From: Porphyromonadaceae bacterium UBA7555 | GTDB taxonomy: Bacteria; Bacteroidota; Bacteroidia; Bacteroidales; Muribaculaceae | Direction: 5' to 3' | Assembly: GCA_002478045.1 (NCBI GenBank) | Contig: DLLT01000056.1 | Span: 61,044 to 87,610 of the forward strand | Length of the DNA: 26,567 nucleotides | In this document: positions 1 through 8,500 of the stretch, piece by piece | Position numbering within the stretch: position 1 is the first letter of the stretch | Layout: every line of letters begins with the position of its first letter | Translations under genes and position numbers: made by a program | The notes under the pieces: generated by a model | Database searches by the model: none | The model's input: only the letters and a program-made list of their open reading frames with translations | What the model was told of the DNA's origin: nothing

Positions 1-1805
1 GCCGATACCCATGACTCGACGTTGCGCACCAGCTTCTTAGCCGAGAATTGCACGTAATCGAGCACTTCGGCTACGGTCTCGCCGTCGATGATGCGGTCAA
101 TGTCGTAATGGTCGGGGTAGACATTGATGTGCACGGCGTTGGTGTCGCCGAAGAGGTTGTGCATATCGCCTAAGATTTCCTGATAGGCACCCACGAGGAA
201 TACGCCGAGGTAGTATTTTTCGCCTTGTTTGATGGCGTGCACCGGCAGGGCGCACGACGGGTCGTGCAGGGTGATGAAATTGGCGATTTTGCCATCGCTG
301 TCGCAGGTGATGTCCTGTATGGTGCAGGTCTTGGTGGGCTTTTGGTCAAGACGCTGAATGGGCATTATGGGGAATACTTGATCTATGGCCCACGAGTCGG
401 GTAGCGACTGGAATAGGGAGAAGTTGCAGAAGTACTTGTCGGGTAGCATCTTGGCAATGCCTCGCAATTCCTCGGGCGGGTGCTTCATACTTGCAGCCAT
501 CTCGCCCACCTCGCGTGCAATGCTCCAGAATAGTTTTTCGACCTGGGCGCGTGTCTTCAGGTCGAGCACGCCCAGCGAGAAGCGGTCGAGTGCTTCTTCG
601 CGTATCTGCAGCGCATCGTGCCATGACTCATATAGTGACGGGCCGTTGAGCTTGTCCCAGATGTCGTACAACTCTTTGGCCAGCTCGTGCGCGTCTTCGG
701 GCAGTGTCTCGTCATCTTCCCATACGGGGAGGTTGGTGGTCTCGAGCACTTCGAATATCAATATCGAGTGGTGCGCCGTGAGCGAACGTCCGCTCTCGGT
801 GATGATATTGGGTTGCTTGAGGTTGTTCTTTTCGCATACGTCCACCAGGGCGCTCACCGAGTCGTTGGCGTACTCTTGTATGGAATAGTTCATTGAGCTT
901 TCGCTGGATGCCGAGCGTGTGCCGTCGTAATCGACGCCCAGTCCGCCGCCGATGTCTACGAAGTCGATGTCAAATCCGGCTTGCGACAGCTGAACGTAGA
1001 ACTGAGTGGCTTCGCGCAAGGCGTTCTTGATGCGACGTATCTTGGTGATTTGGCTGCCTATATGGAAATGTATCAGCTTGAGGCAGTCCTTCATGCCGCG
1101 TTCTTCGAGTATGCCCAGGGCTTCGAGCAATTCGGACGAATTGAGGCCGAATTTGCTTTGGTCGCCGCCGCTCTCGGCCCATTTGCCCGAGCCGGCGCTG
1201 GAGAGCTTGATACGTATGCCGATGTTGGGACGTACGCCGAGGCGTTCGGATATGTCGGCGATAAGCCGCAGTTCGTTCAGCTTTTCCACCACCAGGTATA
1301 TACGGCGACCCATCTTTTGGGCCAGCAATGCCAACTCGATATAGCTCTCGTCCTTGTATCCGTTGCAGATTACCAGGGCATTGGCGTTGGTGTTGGTGGC
1401 CAAGACGGCGTGCAATTCGGGCTTGGATCCGGCTTCGAGGCCGATATTGAATTTGGTGCCGTAGCACACAATTTCCTCCACGACTTGGCGCATTTGATTT
1501 ACCTTGATGGGGTATATCATATAATTTTGTGCCGTGTATCCGTAGCGGGAGGCTGCTTCGCGGAAGCAGTTCGAAATTTTCTCGATACGGTTGTCCAAAA
1601 TGTCCGGAAAGCGCAACAGTATGGGCGATGTCAGGTCGCGTTCCTGTAGGCGATCCATCAATTCTTTAAGGTCTACCGGAAAATCTCCCGGGCGCGGCGT
1701 TACGGTCACATTGCCTTTTTCGTTGATGTCAAAATAGCTGCGGCCCCAGCCGCGTATGTTGTACATTTCGGCGCTGTCATCGACGCGCCATTTGCGCATT
1801 GGCAT
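1..1805 (-). CDS. speA: Biosynthetic arginine decarboxylase, 3' end outside window
   Basis: SpeA is a PLP enzyme that decarboxylates arginine to agmatine, the first step of agmatine-derived polyamine synthesis. The minus-strand frame is open from position 1805 to the window edge (about 601 codons). SpeA proteins are roughly 630-660 residues, so only the C-terminal few dozen are missing. The N-terminus reads MPMRKWRVDDSAEMYNIRGW. The PLP-lysine motif is YPIKVNQ with Lys at about residue 101. Further family signatures are GLEAGSKPEL, FHIGSQ, the glycine-rich phosphate loop FVDIGGGLGVDYDG and the C-terminal-domain ITESGRS. An alternative start two codons later (1799) is equally possible. The gene has its own -7 promoter box about 110 bp upstream. 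Identity rests on recognised family motifs and is secure. Confidence 0.95.
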   Translation of the reverse strand, partial: MPMRKWRVDDSAEMYNIRGWGRSYFDINEKGNVTVTPRPGDFPVDLKELMDRLQERDLTSPILLRFPDILDNRIEKISNCFREAASRYGYTAQNYMIYPIKVNQMRQVVEEIVCYGTKFNIGLEAGSKPELHAVLATNTNANALVICNGYKDESYIELALLAQKMGRRIYLVVEKLNELRLIADISERLGVRPNIGIRIKLSSAGSGKWAESGGDQSKFGLNSSELLEALGILEERGMKDCLKLIHFHIGSQITKIRRIKNALREATQFYVQLSQAGFDIDFVDIGGGLGVDYDGTRSASSESSMNYSIQEYANDSVSALVDVCEKNNLKQPNIITESGRSLTAHHSILIFEVLETTNLPVWEDDETLPEDAHELAKELYDIWDKLNGPSLYESWHDALQIREEALDRFSLGVLDLKTRAQVEKLFWSIAREVGEMAASMKHPPEELRGIAKMLPDKYFCNFSLFQSLPDSWAIDQVFPIMPIQRLDQKPTKTCTIQDITCDSDGKIANFITLHDPSCALPVHAIKQGEKYYLGVFLVGAYQEILGDMHNLFGDTNAVHINVYPDHYDIDRIIDGETVAEVLDYVQFSAKKLVRNVESWVS

Positions 1806-1913
1806 ATTCGTGGTCTCGTGTTAGGGTGGGTGGTGTGTAATGTAAGTGACGCGAAAGCCCAAGGCGCGCCCGTCGGTACTATCGTGCCTCGGAACGCCTC
1901 GTGCTTATCAGTG

Positions 1914-1921
1914 CAAAGTTA
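1914..1921 (-). promoter_or_regulatory. Probable -7 promoter box for speA
   Basis: On the minus strand this reads TAACTTTG, matching the Bacteroidota -7 consensus TAnnTTTG. I see no good TTTG at the -33 distance. It implies a 5' leader of about 100 nt before the speA start. The gap between it and the tRNA-Lys promoter (1922-2075) is AT-rich and holds no gene I can support. Confidence 0.55.
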
Positions 1922-2075
1922 ACCAAAAAAAACGAGATGCAGCCGCTTCGGAATATCGTATGTCGATATAAATATGCAAAAATACACAGTATTGATAAGG
2001 CGGGCTTTTATATCGGGGTGGATACGGCATTTGCGGTCGAGTAAAAATTTTCTCGGCAAAATTTTTTGAAAAATA

Positions 2076-2107
2076 TTTGGTCGGTTCGCCGAAAGGTTGT
2101 ACCTTTG
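2076..2107 (+). promoter_or_regulatory. Promoter of tRNA-Lys
   Basis: A TTTG element at 2076-2079 is followed after 20 bp by TACCTTTG at 2100-2107. Both elements and their spacing fit the Bacteroidota -33/-7 promoter. Transcription would begin near 2112, giving a leader of about 35 nt before the tRNA. Confidence 0.8.
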
Positions 2108-2146
2108 CATCCGCAAAGAGGGCAAAGCGATGCCTGTCCGATGCAT

Positions 2147-2219
<73 letters not shown>

Positions 2220-2231
2220 CAAAAATTGAAA

Positions 2232-2279
2232 GGGATTACAACACAGCGCTTAGGCGTTGGATGTAATCCCCTTTTTTTT
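2232..2279 (+). terminator. Intrinsic terminator after tRNA-Lys
   Basis: GGGATTACA (2232-2240) pairs with TGTAATCCC (2262-2270), followed by eight T (2272-2279). The opposite strand also has a T-rich end, so it may work in both directions and could stop leftward transcripts coming from the CRISPR array. Confidence 0.9.
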
Positions 2280-2314
2280 GCGCGTCATGTAAAAACGGTG
2301 GATAATAAAAACAT

Positions 2315-2374
2315 ATTGCCGAGGGTTAATGGTTCGGGGGTGTATATACTCCTAAATCTTTGGCTCTCGGCAAT
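2315..2374 (-). other. Stem-loop between tRNA-Lys and the CRISPR array
   Basis: ATTGCCGAG at 2315-2323 pairs perfectly with CTCGGCAAT at 2366-2374 around a 42-nt loop. Read leftwards it is followed by a weak T-rich stretch, so it could form the 3' end of the array transcript. The rest of 2280-2478 shows no gene and no good promoter towards the array. Confidence 0.35.
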
Positions 2375-2478
2375 TTTATACTTCGAGTGTCTGTCGTGTC
2401 GTGATGATATGTGGCGCTCGATAACGACGATGGTGTGTGTCGCCTGCCTGGCCTCTGAGCATTTTTATTTTATCAGGT

Positions 2479-5173
2479 GTCTTAATCCTTGTTTTAGTGG
2501 AGGATGGTCTCGGAGTCTCTCTCCTTTTATTATAAACCTTAACCTTCACACTGGTCTTAATCCTTGTTTTAGTGGAGGATGGTCTCGGAGGGCGTAACAA
2601 AGTATGTGCAGGACTGCCTAAACTGTGTCTTAATCCTTGTTTTAGTGGAGGATGGTCTCGGAGGAAGATGGTGAAGTCTTCACCGTGACCGGTGTCGACG
2701 CGTCTTAATCCTTGTTTTAGTGGAGGATGGTCTCGGAGAGTCACGTTCTTTCTGTTACACACCCAGTCCAACCGTCTTAATCCTTGTTTTAGTGGAGGAT
2801 GGTCTCGGAGTGCCAAAGAAGAAGGCAATACCTTCGAAGAGCTTGGGGGTCTTAATCCTTGTTTTAGTGGAGGATGGTCTCGGAGGGACGGGGAAGTCTT
2901 CACCATCGTAGGGGTTGATGCCGTCTTAATCCTTGTTTTAGTGGAGGATGGTCTCGGAGCAAACTTGTTGGTGACATAAAGAAATATCTCCATATAGTCT
3001 TAATCCTTGTTTTAGTGGAGGATGGTCTCGGAGACCTCACATTCAATCAAACATGGACCATCGAGCAATTGTCTTAATCCTTGTTTTAGTGGAGGATGGT
3101 CTCGGAGCCCATTTTAAGTATGCCAACCCTAAAGAAAAACAGGGTGTCTTAATCCTTGTTTTAGTGGAGGATGGTCTCGGAGTAACAGTTTAAACCTTCT
3201 AAGGATTAACTGTGGGTGGTCTTAATCCTTGTTTTAGTGGAGGATGGTCTCGGAGTATCTGTGACAGTGATATAATAGCCCTAAAATGTATGTCTTAATC
3301 CTTGTTTTAGTGGAGGATGGTCTCGGAGGGCAGCTCGCTGGATGCGAGAAAACCTCCATGTGCCTGTCTTAATCCTTGTTTTAGTGGAGGATGGTCTCGG
3401 AGGTGTTGCACCAGCGTCCAAATCAGAATGTCGTTATGAGTCTTAATCCTTGTTTTAGTGGAGGATGGTCTCGGAGAGGATATCAAGGAGACCAAAGCAA
3501 CTGTAGAGGACCTGTCTTAATCCTTGTTTTAGTGGAGGATGGTCTCGGAGATTATGGTGGAATCTTCGAGAAGGCGGATAACTATAGGTCTTAATCCTTG
3601 TTTTAGTGGAGGATGGTCTCGGAGCATATGAAAACGAGGCCATTATAGACGCCTAGTATCAATGTCTTAATCCTTGTTTTAGTGGAGGATGGTCTCGGAG
3701 GCAATGCAGCAAATAGTAAAACGTTGCATATTGAAAAGTCTTAATCCTTGTTTTAGTGGAGGATGGTCTCGGAGGGTTTTCACCGTTACGGGTGTGGACG
3801 CACCCGAGTGGCGTCTTAATCCTTGTTTTAGTGGAGGATGGTCTCGGAGAATCGGACGGTTTGTGCGCCCAGTCCTGTCGACAAAGTCTTAATCCTTGTT
3901 TTAGTGGAGGATGGTCTCGGAGTAAAGGGTCGTCGGTTGACCTGGCTCGGCGCCGGTTTTGTCTTAATCCTTGTTTTAGTGGAGGATGGTCTCGGAGTCA
4001 AAGCGCTGATTCGTCAACGAGTTTGCGACAGCGGCGTCTTAATCCTTGTTTTAGTGGAGGATGGTCTCGGAGCGGCACAAGAATTATGAAAACTGCTTAT
4101 GTTATCGACATGTCTTAATCCTTGTTTTAGTGGAGGATGGTCTCGGAGACTGTGACGGTTCATTCGTCAATGAATGGAGAAGTCTTAATCCTTGTTTTAG
4201 TGGAGGATGGTCTCGGAGGGCGCGTCGCAAGGCTGCGAGACGGTCTTTCTCGGCCTGTCTTAATCCTTGTTTTAGTGGAGGATGGTCTCGGAGAGAGTGG
4301 GGGGGATTGAGGTGAAAGACATTGCCACGTCTTAATCCTTGTTTTAGTGGAGGATGGTCTCGGAGAACCCATCCACGGGGAAACTGTTCTTCGTGTGTGG
4401 AGATGTCTTAATCCTTGTTTTAGTGGAGGATGGTCTCGGAGTAGCCAGACAGACACCCCCGTGGTGTCTGAGGTAGTCTTAATCCTTGTTTTAGTGGAGG
4501 ATGGTCTCGGAGGATGCCGAGACGCACGCGCAGATCCGCGCAGCGACAAGTCTTAATCCTTGTTTTAGTGGAGGATGGTCTCGGAGACATCTGTAGACGT
4601 AGAATGGTATGAAGGAGCAATAGTCTTAATCCTTGTTTTAGTGGAGGATGGTCTCGGAGATCTTAAATCAAGACCCCAACGGTCACGCAGGTTTGGAGTC
4701 TTAATCCTTGTTTTAGTGGAGGATGGTCTCGGAGCCCGAAGACCAACGCCTAACGCGAATTTAATTCGCGAGTCTTAATCCTTGTTTTAGTGGAGGATGG
4801 TCTCGGAGCCGCGTCAGAGACCCTAAAGGGTCGTCGAGTGACCGTCTTAATCCTTGTTTTAGTGGAGGATGGTCTCGGAGAAACCGTTAATGGCAGAAAG
4901 CTCCTGTACAAGGTCTTAATCCTTGTTTTAGTGGAGGATGGTCTCGGAGAGGTATCCTATAAGGATACCTTTCACTGCAAGTTCCCTGTCTTAATCCTTG
5001 TTTTAGTGGAGGATGGTCTCGGAGTACAGGACACCTTCCTGAGGCTCAGGAAGTCCTTGGAGTCTTAATCCTTGTTTTAGTGGAGGATGGTCTCGGAGCT
5101 TTTCCGTTCTAAACCAATGCATAAAAAACTAGTACCGTCTTAATCCTTGTTTTAGTGGAGGATGGTCTCGGAG
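2479..5173 (-). CRISPR. CRISPR array, 37 repeats of 37 nt and 36 spacers, no cas genes in window
   Basis: On the + strand every repeat begins GTCTTAATCCTTG and ends GGATGGTCTCGGAG, and I found no variant copy. Repeat starts are 2479, 2554, 2627, 2702, 2774, 2849, 2923, 2997, 3071, 3146, 3219, 3292, 3366, 3440, 3514, 3588, 3664, 3738, 3813, 3886, 3961, 4036, 4112, 4182, 4257, 4329, 4405, 4476, 4550, 4623, 4698, 4772, 4844, 4913, 4988, 5062 and 5137. Spacers are 32-39 nt, mostly 36-38. The minus strand is assigned by inference. In that direction the repeat ends AAGGATTAAGAC, resembling the ATTGAAAC-type 3' ends that supply 5' crRNA handles in many type I and III systems. It also contains a small stem, ATCCT/AGGAT, and a promoter-like leader lies at the right end. 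Spacer numbering here runs left to right, so spacer 36 would be newest. The subtype cannot be fixed without cas genes. Variable spacer length and repeat end lean towards type III. Confidence 0.97.
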
Positions 5174-5288
5174 AGCAACTTTTGCAATTAATTGTCAGCG
5201 AGATCGTTGTGGCGAAATTTTTAATTTCGTTAACGTTTGGAGACCAAAAATATGTACCTTTTCGGGTGTTATCACGGATGCAAATTTA
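5174..5288 (-). promoter_or_regulatory. Probable CRISPR leader with promoter box
   Basis: This AT-rich stretch abuts the last repeat. On the minus strand TAAATTTG (5281-5288) matches the -7 consensus TAnnTTTG and would start a transcript near 5276, about 100 nt before the first repeat. No convincing -33 TTTG is present. Two symmetrical elements lie close to the array: CAATTAATTG (5185-5194), and CGAAATT/AATTTCG arms (5213-5219 and 5223-5229). They could be sites for integration factors. Assignment as leader is inference from position, composition and repeat orientation. Confidence 0.6.
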
Positions 5289-5396
5289 CGAATTTTAGAT
5301 GAGTAACACCATACTTTACAGGATTATTTTCGACGTTTTTTGCTGAAAGATTGGATAGGAAGGGATAGGTATTTTCATGCAGTGTGAGTATGAGGT

Positions 5397-5466
5397 GCTC
5401 GGGTTTCGCTTGATGTGTTGGGGCGTTTGTAGGTGACGGCGATGTTGCCGCCGTTGATGCCCGAGC
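5397..5466. repeat. Imperfect inverted repeat between leader and nifJ terminator
   Basis: GCTCGGG (5397-5403) and CCCGAGC (5460-5466) are complementary. Between them lies a smaller GC-rich self-complementary stretch around 5437-5452. I see no gene from 5289 to 5495. The minus strand has a short open stretch here of about 33 codons, with no start or homology I recognise. Confidence 0.3.
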
Positions 5467-5495
5467 GTGTTGTGTGTCTTATTGTGGGGATAAAG

Positions 5496-5534
5496 AAAAC
5501 AGCCCTCGCCGGATAGACGAGGGCTGTTTTTTTT
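5496..5534 (-). terminator. Intrinsic terminator downstream of nifJ
   Basis: AAAACAGCCCTCG (5496-5508) pairs with CGAGGGCTGTTTT (5518-5530) around a 9-nt loop, with T-rich flanks on both strands. It lies 20 bp past the nifJ stop. Being bidirectional, it would also separate nifJ from the CRISPR leader. Confidence 0.9.
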
Positions 5535-5554
5535 GTGAGGGGGAACCTATGCGG

Positions 5555-8500
5555 TTATTTGTTCTTTTCTTCGATTTGTTCGACCAGAGGATCTACGCCC
5601 CACTGCTGCTGGGAGAGGCGGCGGTAGTTGTTGTAGCGCCATTGGGCGTTGGCCTTGGCGGCGGCGAAGAGCTCGGCGGCTTCGTTGGGATAGGCTTTGA
5701 CTACGGAAGCGTAGCGAACCTCGCCTTTGAGGAAGTCTTCGAATTTGTCCCATTGGGGTTCTTTGCTGTCGAGGCTGAAGGGGTTTTGTCCTTGCTCTTC
5801 GAGTGCGGGGTTGTAGCGCCACAGATGCCAGTATCCACATTCGACGGCACGCTGTTCTTCGTTCTGACTGTGACCCATACCGGCTTTGATGCCGTGGTTG
5901 ATACAGGGCGAGTAGGCTATGATGAGCGAGGGTCCGTCGTAAGCTTCGGCTTCGCGCATTGCCTTGAGTGTCTGTGCCTGATCGGCGCCCATGGCTATCT
6001 GTGCGCAGTATACGTATCCGTAGGTCGAGGCTATGAGTCCGAGGTCTTTCTTGCGGATGCGCTTGCCGGAGGCGGCAAACTTGGCGATGGCGCCTAAGGG
6101 GGTAGCCTTGGAGGCCTGGCCGCCGGTATTGGAGTATACTTCGGTGTCGATTACGAGGACGTTGACGTTTTTGCCGGAGGCGAGGACGTGGTCCAGACCG
6201 CCGAAGCCTATGTCGTAGGCGGCGCCGTCACCGGCGATAATCCATTGCGAGCGTGCGGCGATGAAGCCTTTGAGCTCGATGATTTCGCGGCAGGTGTCGC
6301 ATCCGCAAGCTTGGCACAGGGGTACAATCTTGTCGGCGACTTCGCGTGTGGAGGCGGCGTTGTGGGGTGCATCGAGCCATTGCTGAGCCAGGGCTTTGAT
6401 TTGGTCGGAGCATTTGGGACATTCCAGGGCTTTGTGCATAAGGTCGGATACGCGTTGACGCATTTTCTCGGTGGCGATGTTCATGCCGAGGCCGAATTCG
6501 GCGAAGTCCTCGAAGAGTGAGTTGGCCCATGCGGGACCGTGGCCGGCGGCGTTGACGGTGTAGGGTGTCGAGGGTACCGAGCCCGAGTATATGGACGAGC
6601 AGCCGGTGGCGTTGGCTACCATTTCGTGGTCGCCGAAGAGCTGGCTGATGAGTTTGACGTACGGGGTCTCGCCGCAGCCCGAGCATGCGCCCGAGAATTC
6701 AAAGAGCGGTTGTGCAAACTGGCTGTTCTTGACCGTAGCCTTGATATCTACCAAGTCGGCTTTGTTGCTGACCTTTTCGACGCAGTAATCCCATTCGGAC
6801 TGAACTGCGAGCTGGCTTTCCAGAGGCTTCATCTCCAGAGCCTTGACTCCCTTCTTGCCGGGGCATACGTCTGCACAGTTGCCGCAGCCGAGGCAGTCGA
6901 GAACGTCGACGGCCTGGATGAAGCGTGTGCCGGCCATGGTCTTGCCGATGGTGGCCAGTGTGCGGTCTTCGCCGAAAGGTGCGGCTTGCATTTCGGCTGC
7001 ATCGAGCACGAAGGGACGGATGGCAGCGTGGGGGCATACAAATGCACACTTATTGCACTGGATACAGTTCTCGGGATTCCATTCGGGGACGAAGGTGGCC
7101 ACACCGCGTTTTTCGTAGCGGGCGGTGGAGTTGTGCCATGTTCCATCGGGATTGGCCTCGAAGTCGCTGACTTTGAGCAGGTCGCCGTCTTGTGCGTTGA
7201 TGGGACGTACGATGTCGCGTACAAATGCCGGAGCGTTGTCCACGGCGATTTCGTCGTCGGGGAGTTGTGCCCATGCGGGATCTACGCTCAGGGTGTGATA
7301 CTCGCCACCGCGGTCTACGGCTGCATAGTTTTTGTCGACAACGTCCTGACCTTTCTTGCCGTAGGACTTGACGATGAATTTCTTCATCTGTTCGACGGCG
7401 AGGTCTACGGGTATCACTTCGGTGATGCGGAAAAATGCGCTTTGGAGGATGGTGTTGGTGCGGTTGCCCAGACCGATTTCCTGTGCGATGCGCGTTGCAT
7501 CTATGTAGTATACGGTGATATTATGCTGTGCGAAGTAGCGCTTAACCTTATTGGGCAGGTGCTTGGCCAGTTGCTCGCCTTCCCAGATTGTGTTGAGCAG
7601 GAATGTGCCGCCGTCGCGCAGGCCGCGAGTGACATCGTACATATGTAGGTATGCCTGTACGTGGCATGCCACGAAGTTGGGCGTGTTCACCAGGTATGTC
7701 GAGCGGATGGGTTTGTCGCCGAAGCGCAGGTGCGAGCAGGTGAAACCGCCGGACTTTTTGGAGTCGTAGGCGAAGTATGCTTGGCAGTATTTGTCGGTAT
7801 TGTCGCCGATGATTTTTACGGAGTTCTTGTTTGCACCTACCGTACCGTCGGCGCCCAGACCATAGAATTTGGCCTCGAAGGTCGAGGGGTCGCCAAGTGC
7901 CATTTCCTTGACGGGGGGCAGCGAGGTGAAGGTTACGTCATCAATGATGCCCATGGTGAAGTGGTCCTTGGGCTGCGGCAATGCGAGGTTCTCGTAGAGA
8001 CCGATGATTTGTGCCGGAGTGGTGTCCTTGGAGGCCAGGCCGAAGCGTCCGCCGATAATCATGGGGGCGTTTTCGCGGCCGTAGAATGCTTCCTTGACGT
8101 CCAGCAGCAGGGGCTCGCCGTTGGCTCCGGGTTCCTTGGTGCGGTCGAGTACGGCTATGCGCTTGGTGGTGGCAGGGATGGCTGCCAGCAGGTGCTTAAC
8201 CGAGAAGGGACGGAACAGGTGTACGCTTACCAGGCCGACTTTCTCGCCTTTGGCGGTGAGGTAGTCTATGGCTTCCTTGGCGGCCTGAGTGATGCTACCC
8301 ATGGCGATGATTACGCGGTCGGCGTCTTTGGCACCGTAGTAGCTGAACAAGTGATATTCGCGGCCGGTGATTTTGGTGATTTCGGCCATATAGCCTTCGA
8401 CGATGTCGGGTACGGCGTTGTAGTGGCGGTTGCATGCCTCGCGGTGCTGGAAGAATACGTCGCCGTTTTCGGCCATGCCGCGCGATACGGGTGCATCGGG

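Noticed and set aside
2281..2478. Leader on the left side of the array
   Set aside because: The best promoter-like match towards the array is off by a base (AATCTTTG) and the repeat orientation points the other way.
3329..4256. Spacers 12 and 24 as another related pair
   Set aside because: They share TGCGAGA and the ends, but alignment needs a gap and shows no codon-level pattern. Likely coincidence.
2376..5068. Many open frames across 2376-5068 on both strands with recurring LNPCFSGGWSR, LILVLVEDGLG, RDHPPLKQGLR or PRPSSTKTRIKT
   Set aside because: These are translations of the CRISPR repeat in different frames, not proteins.
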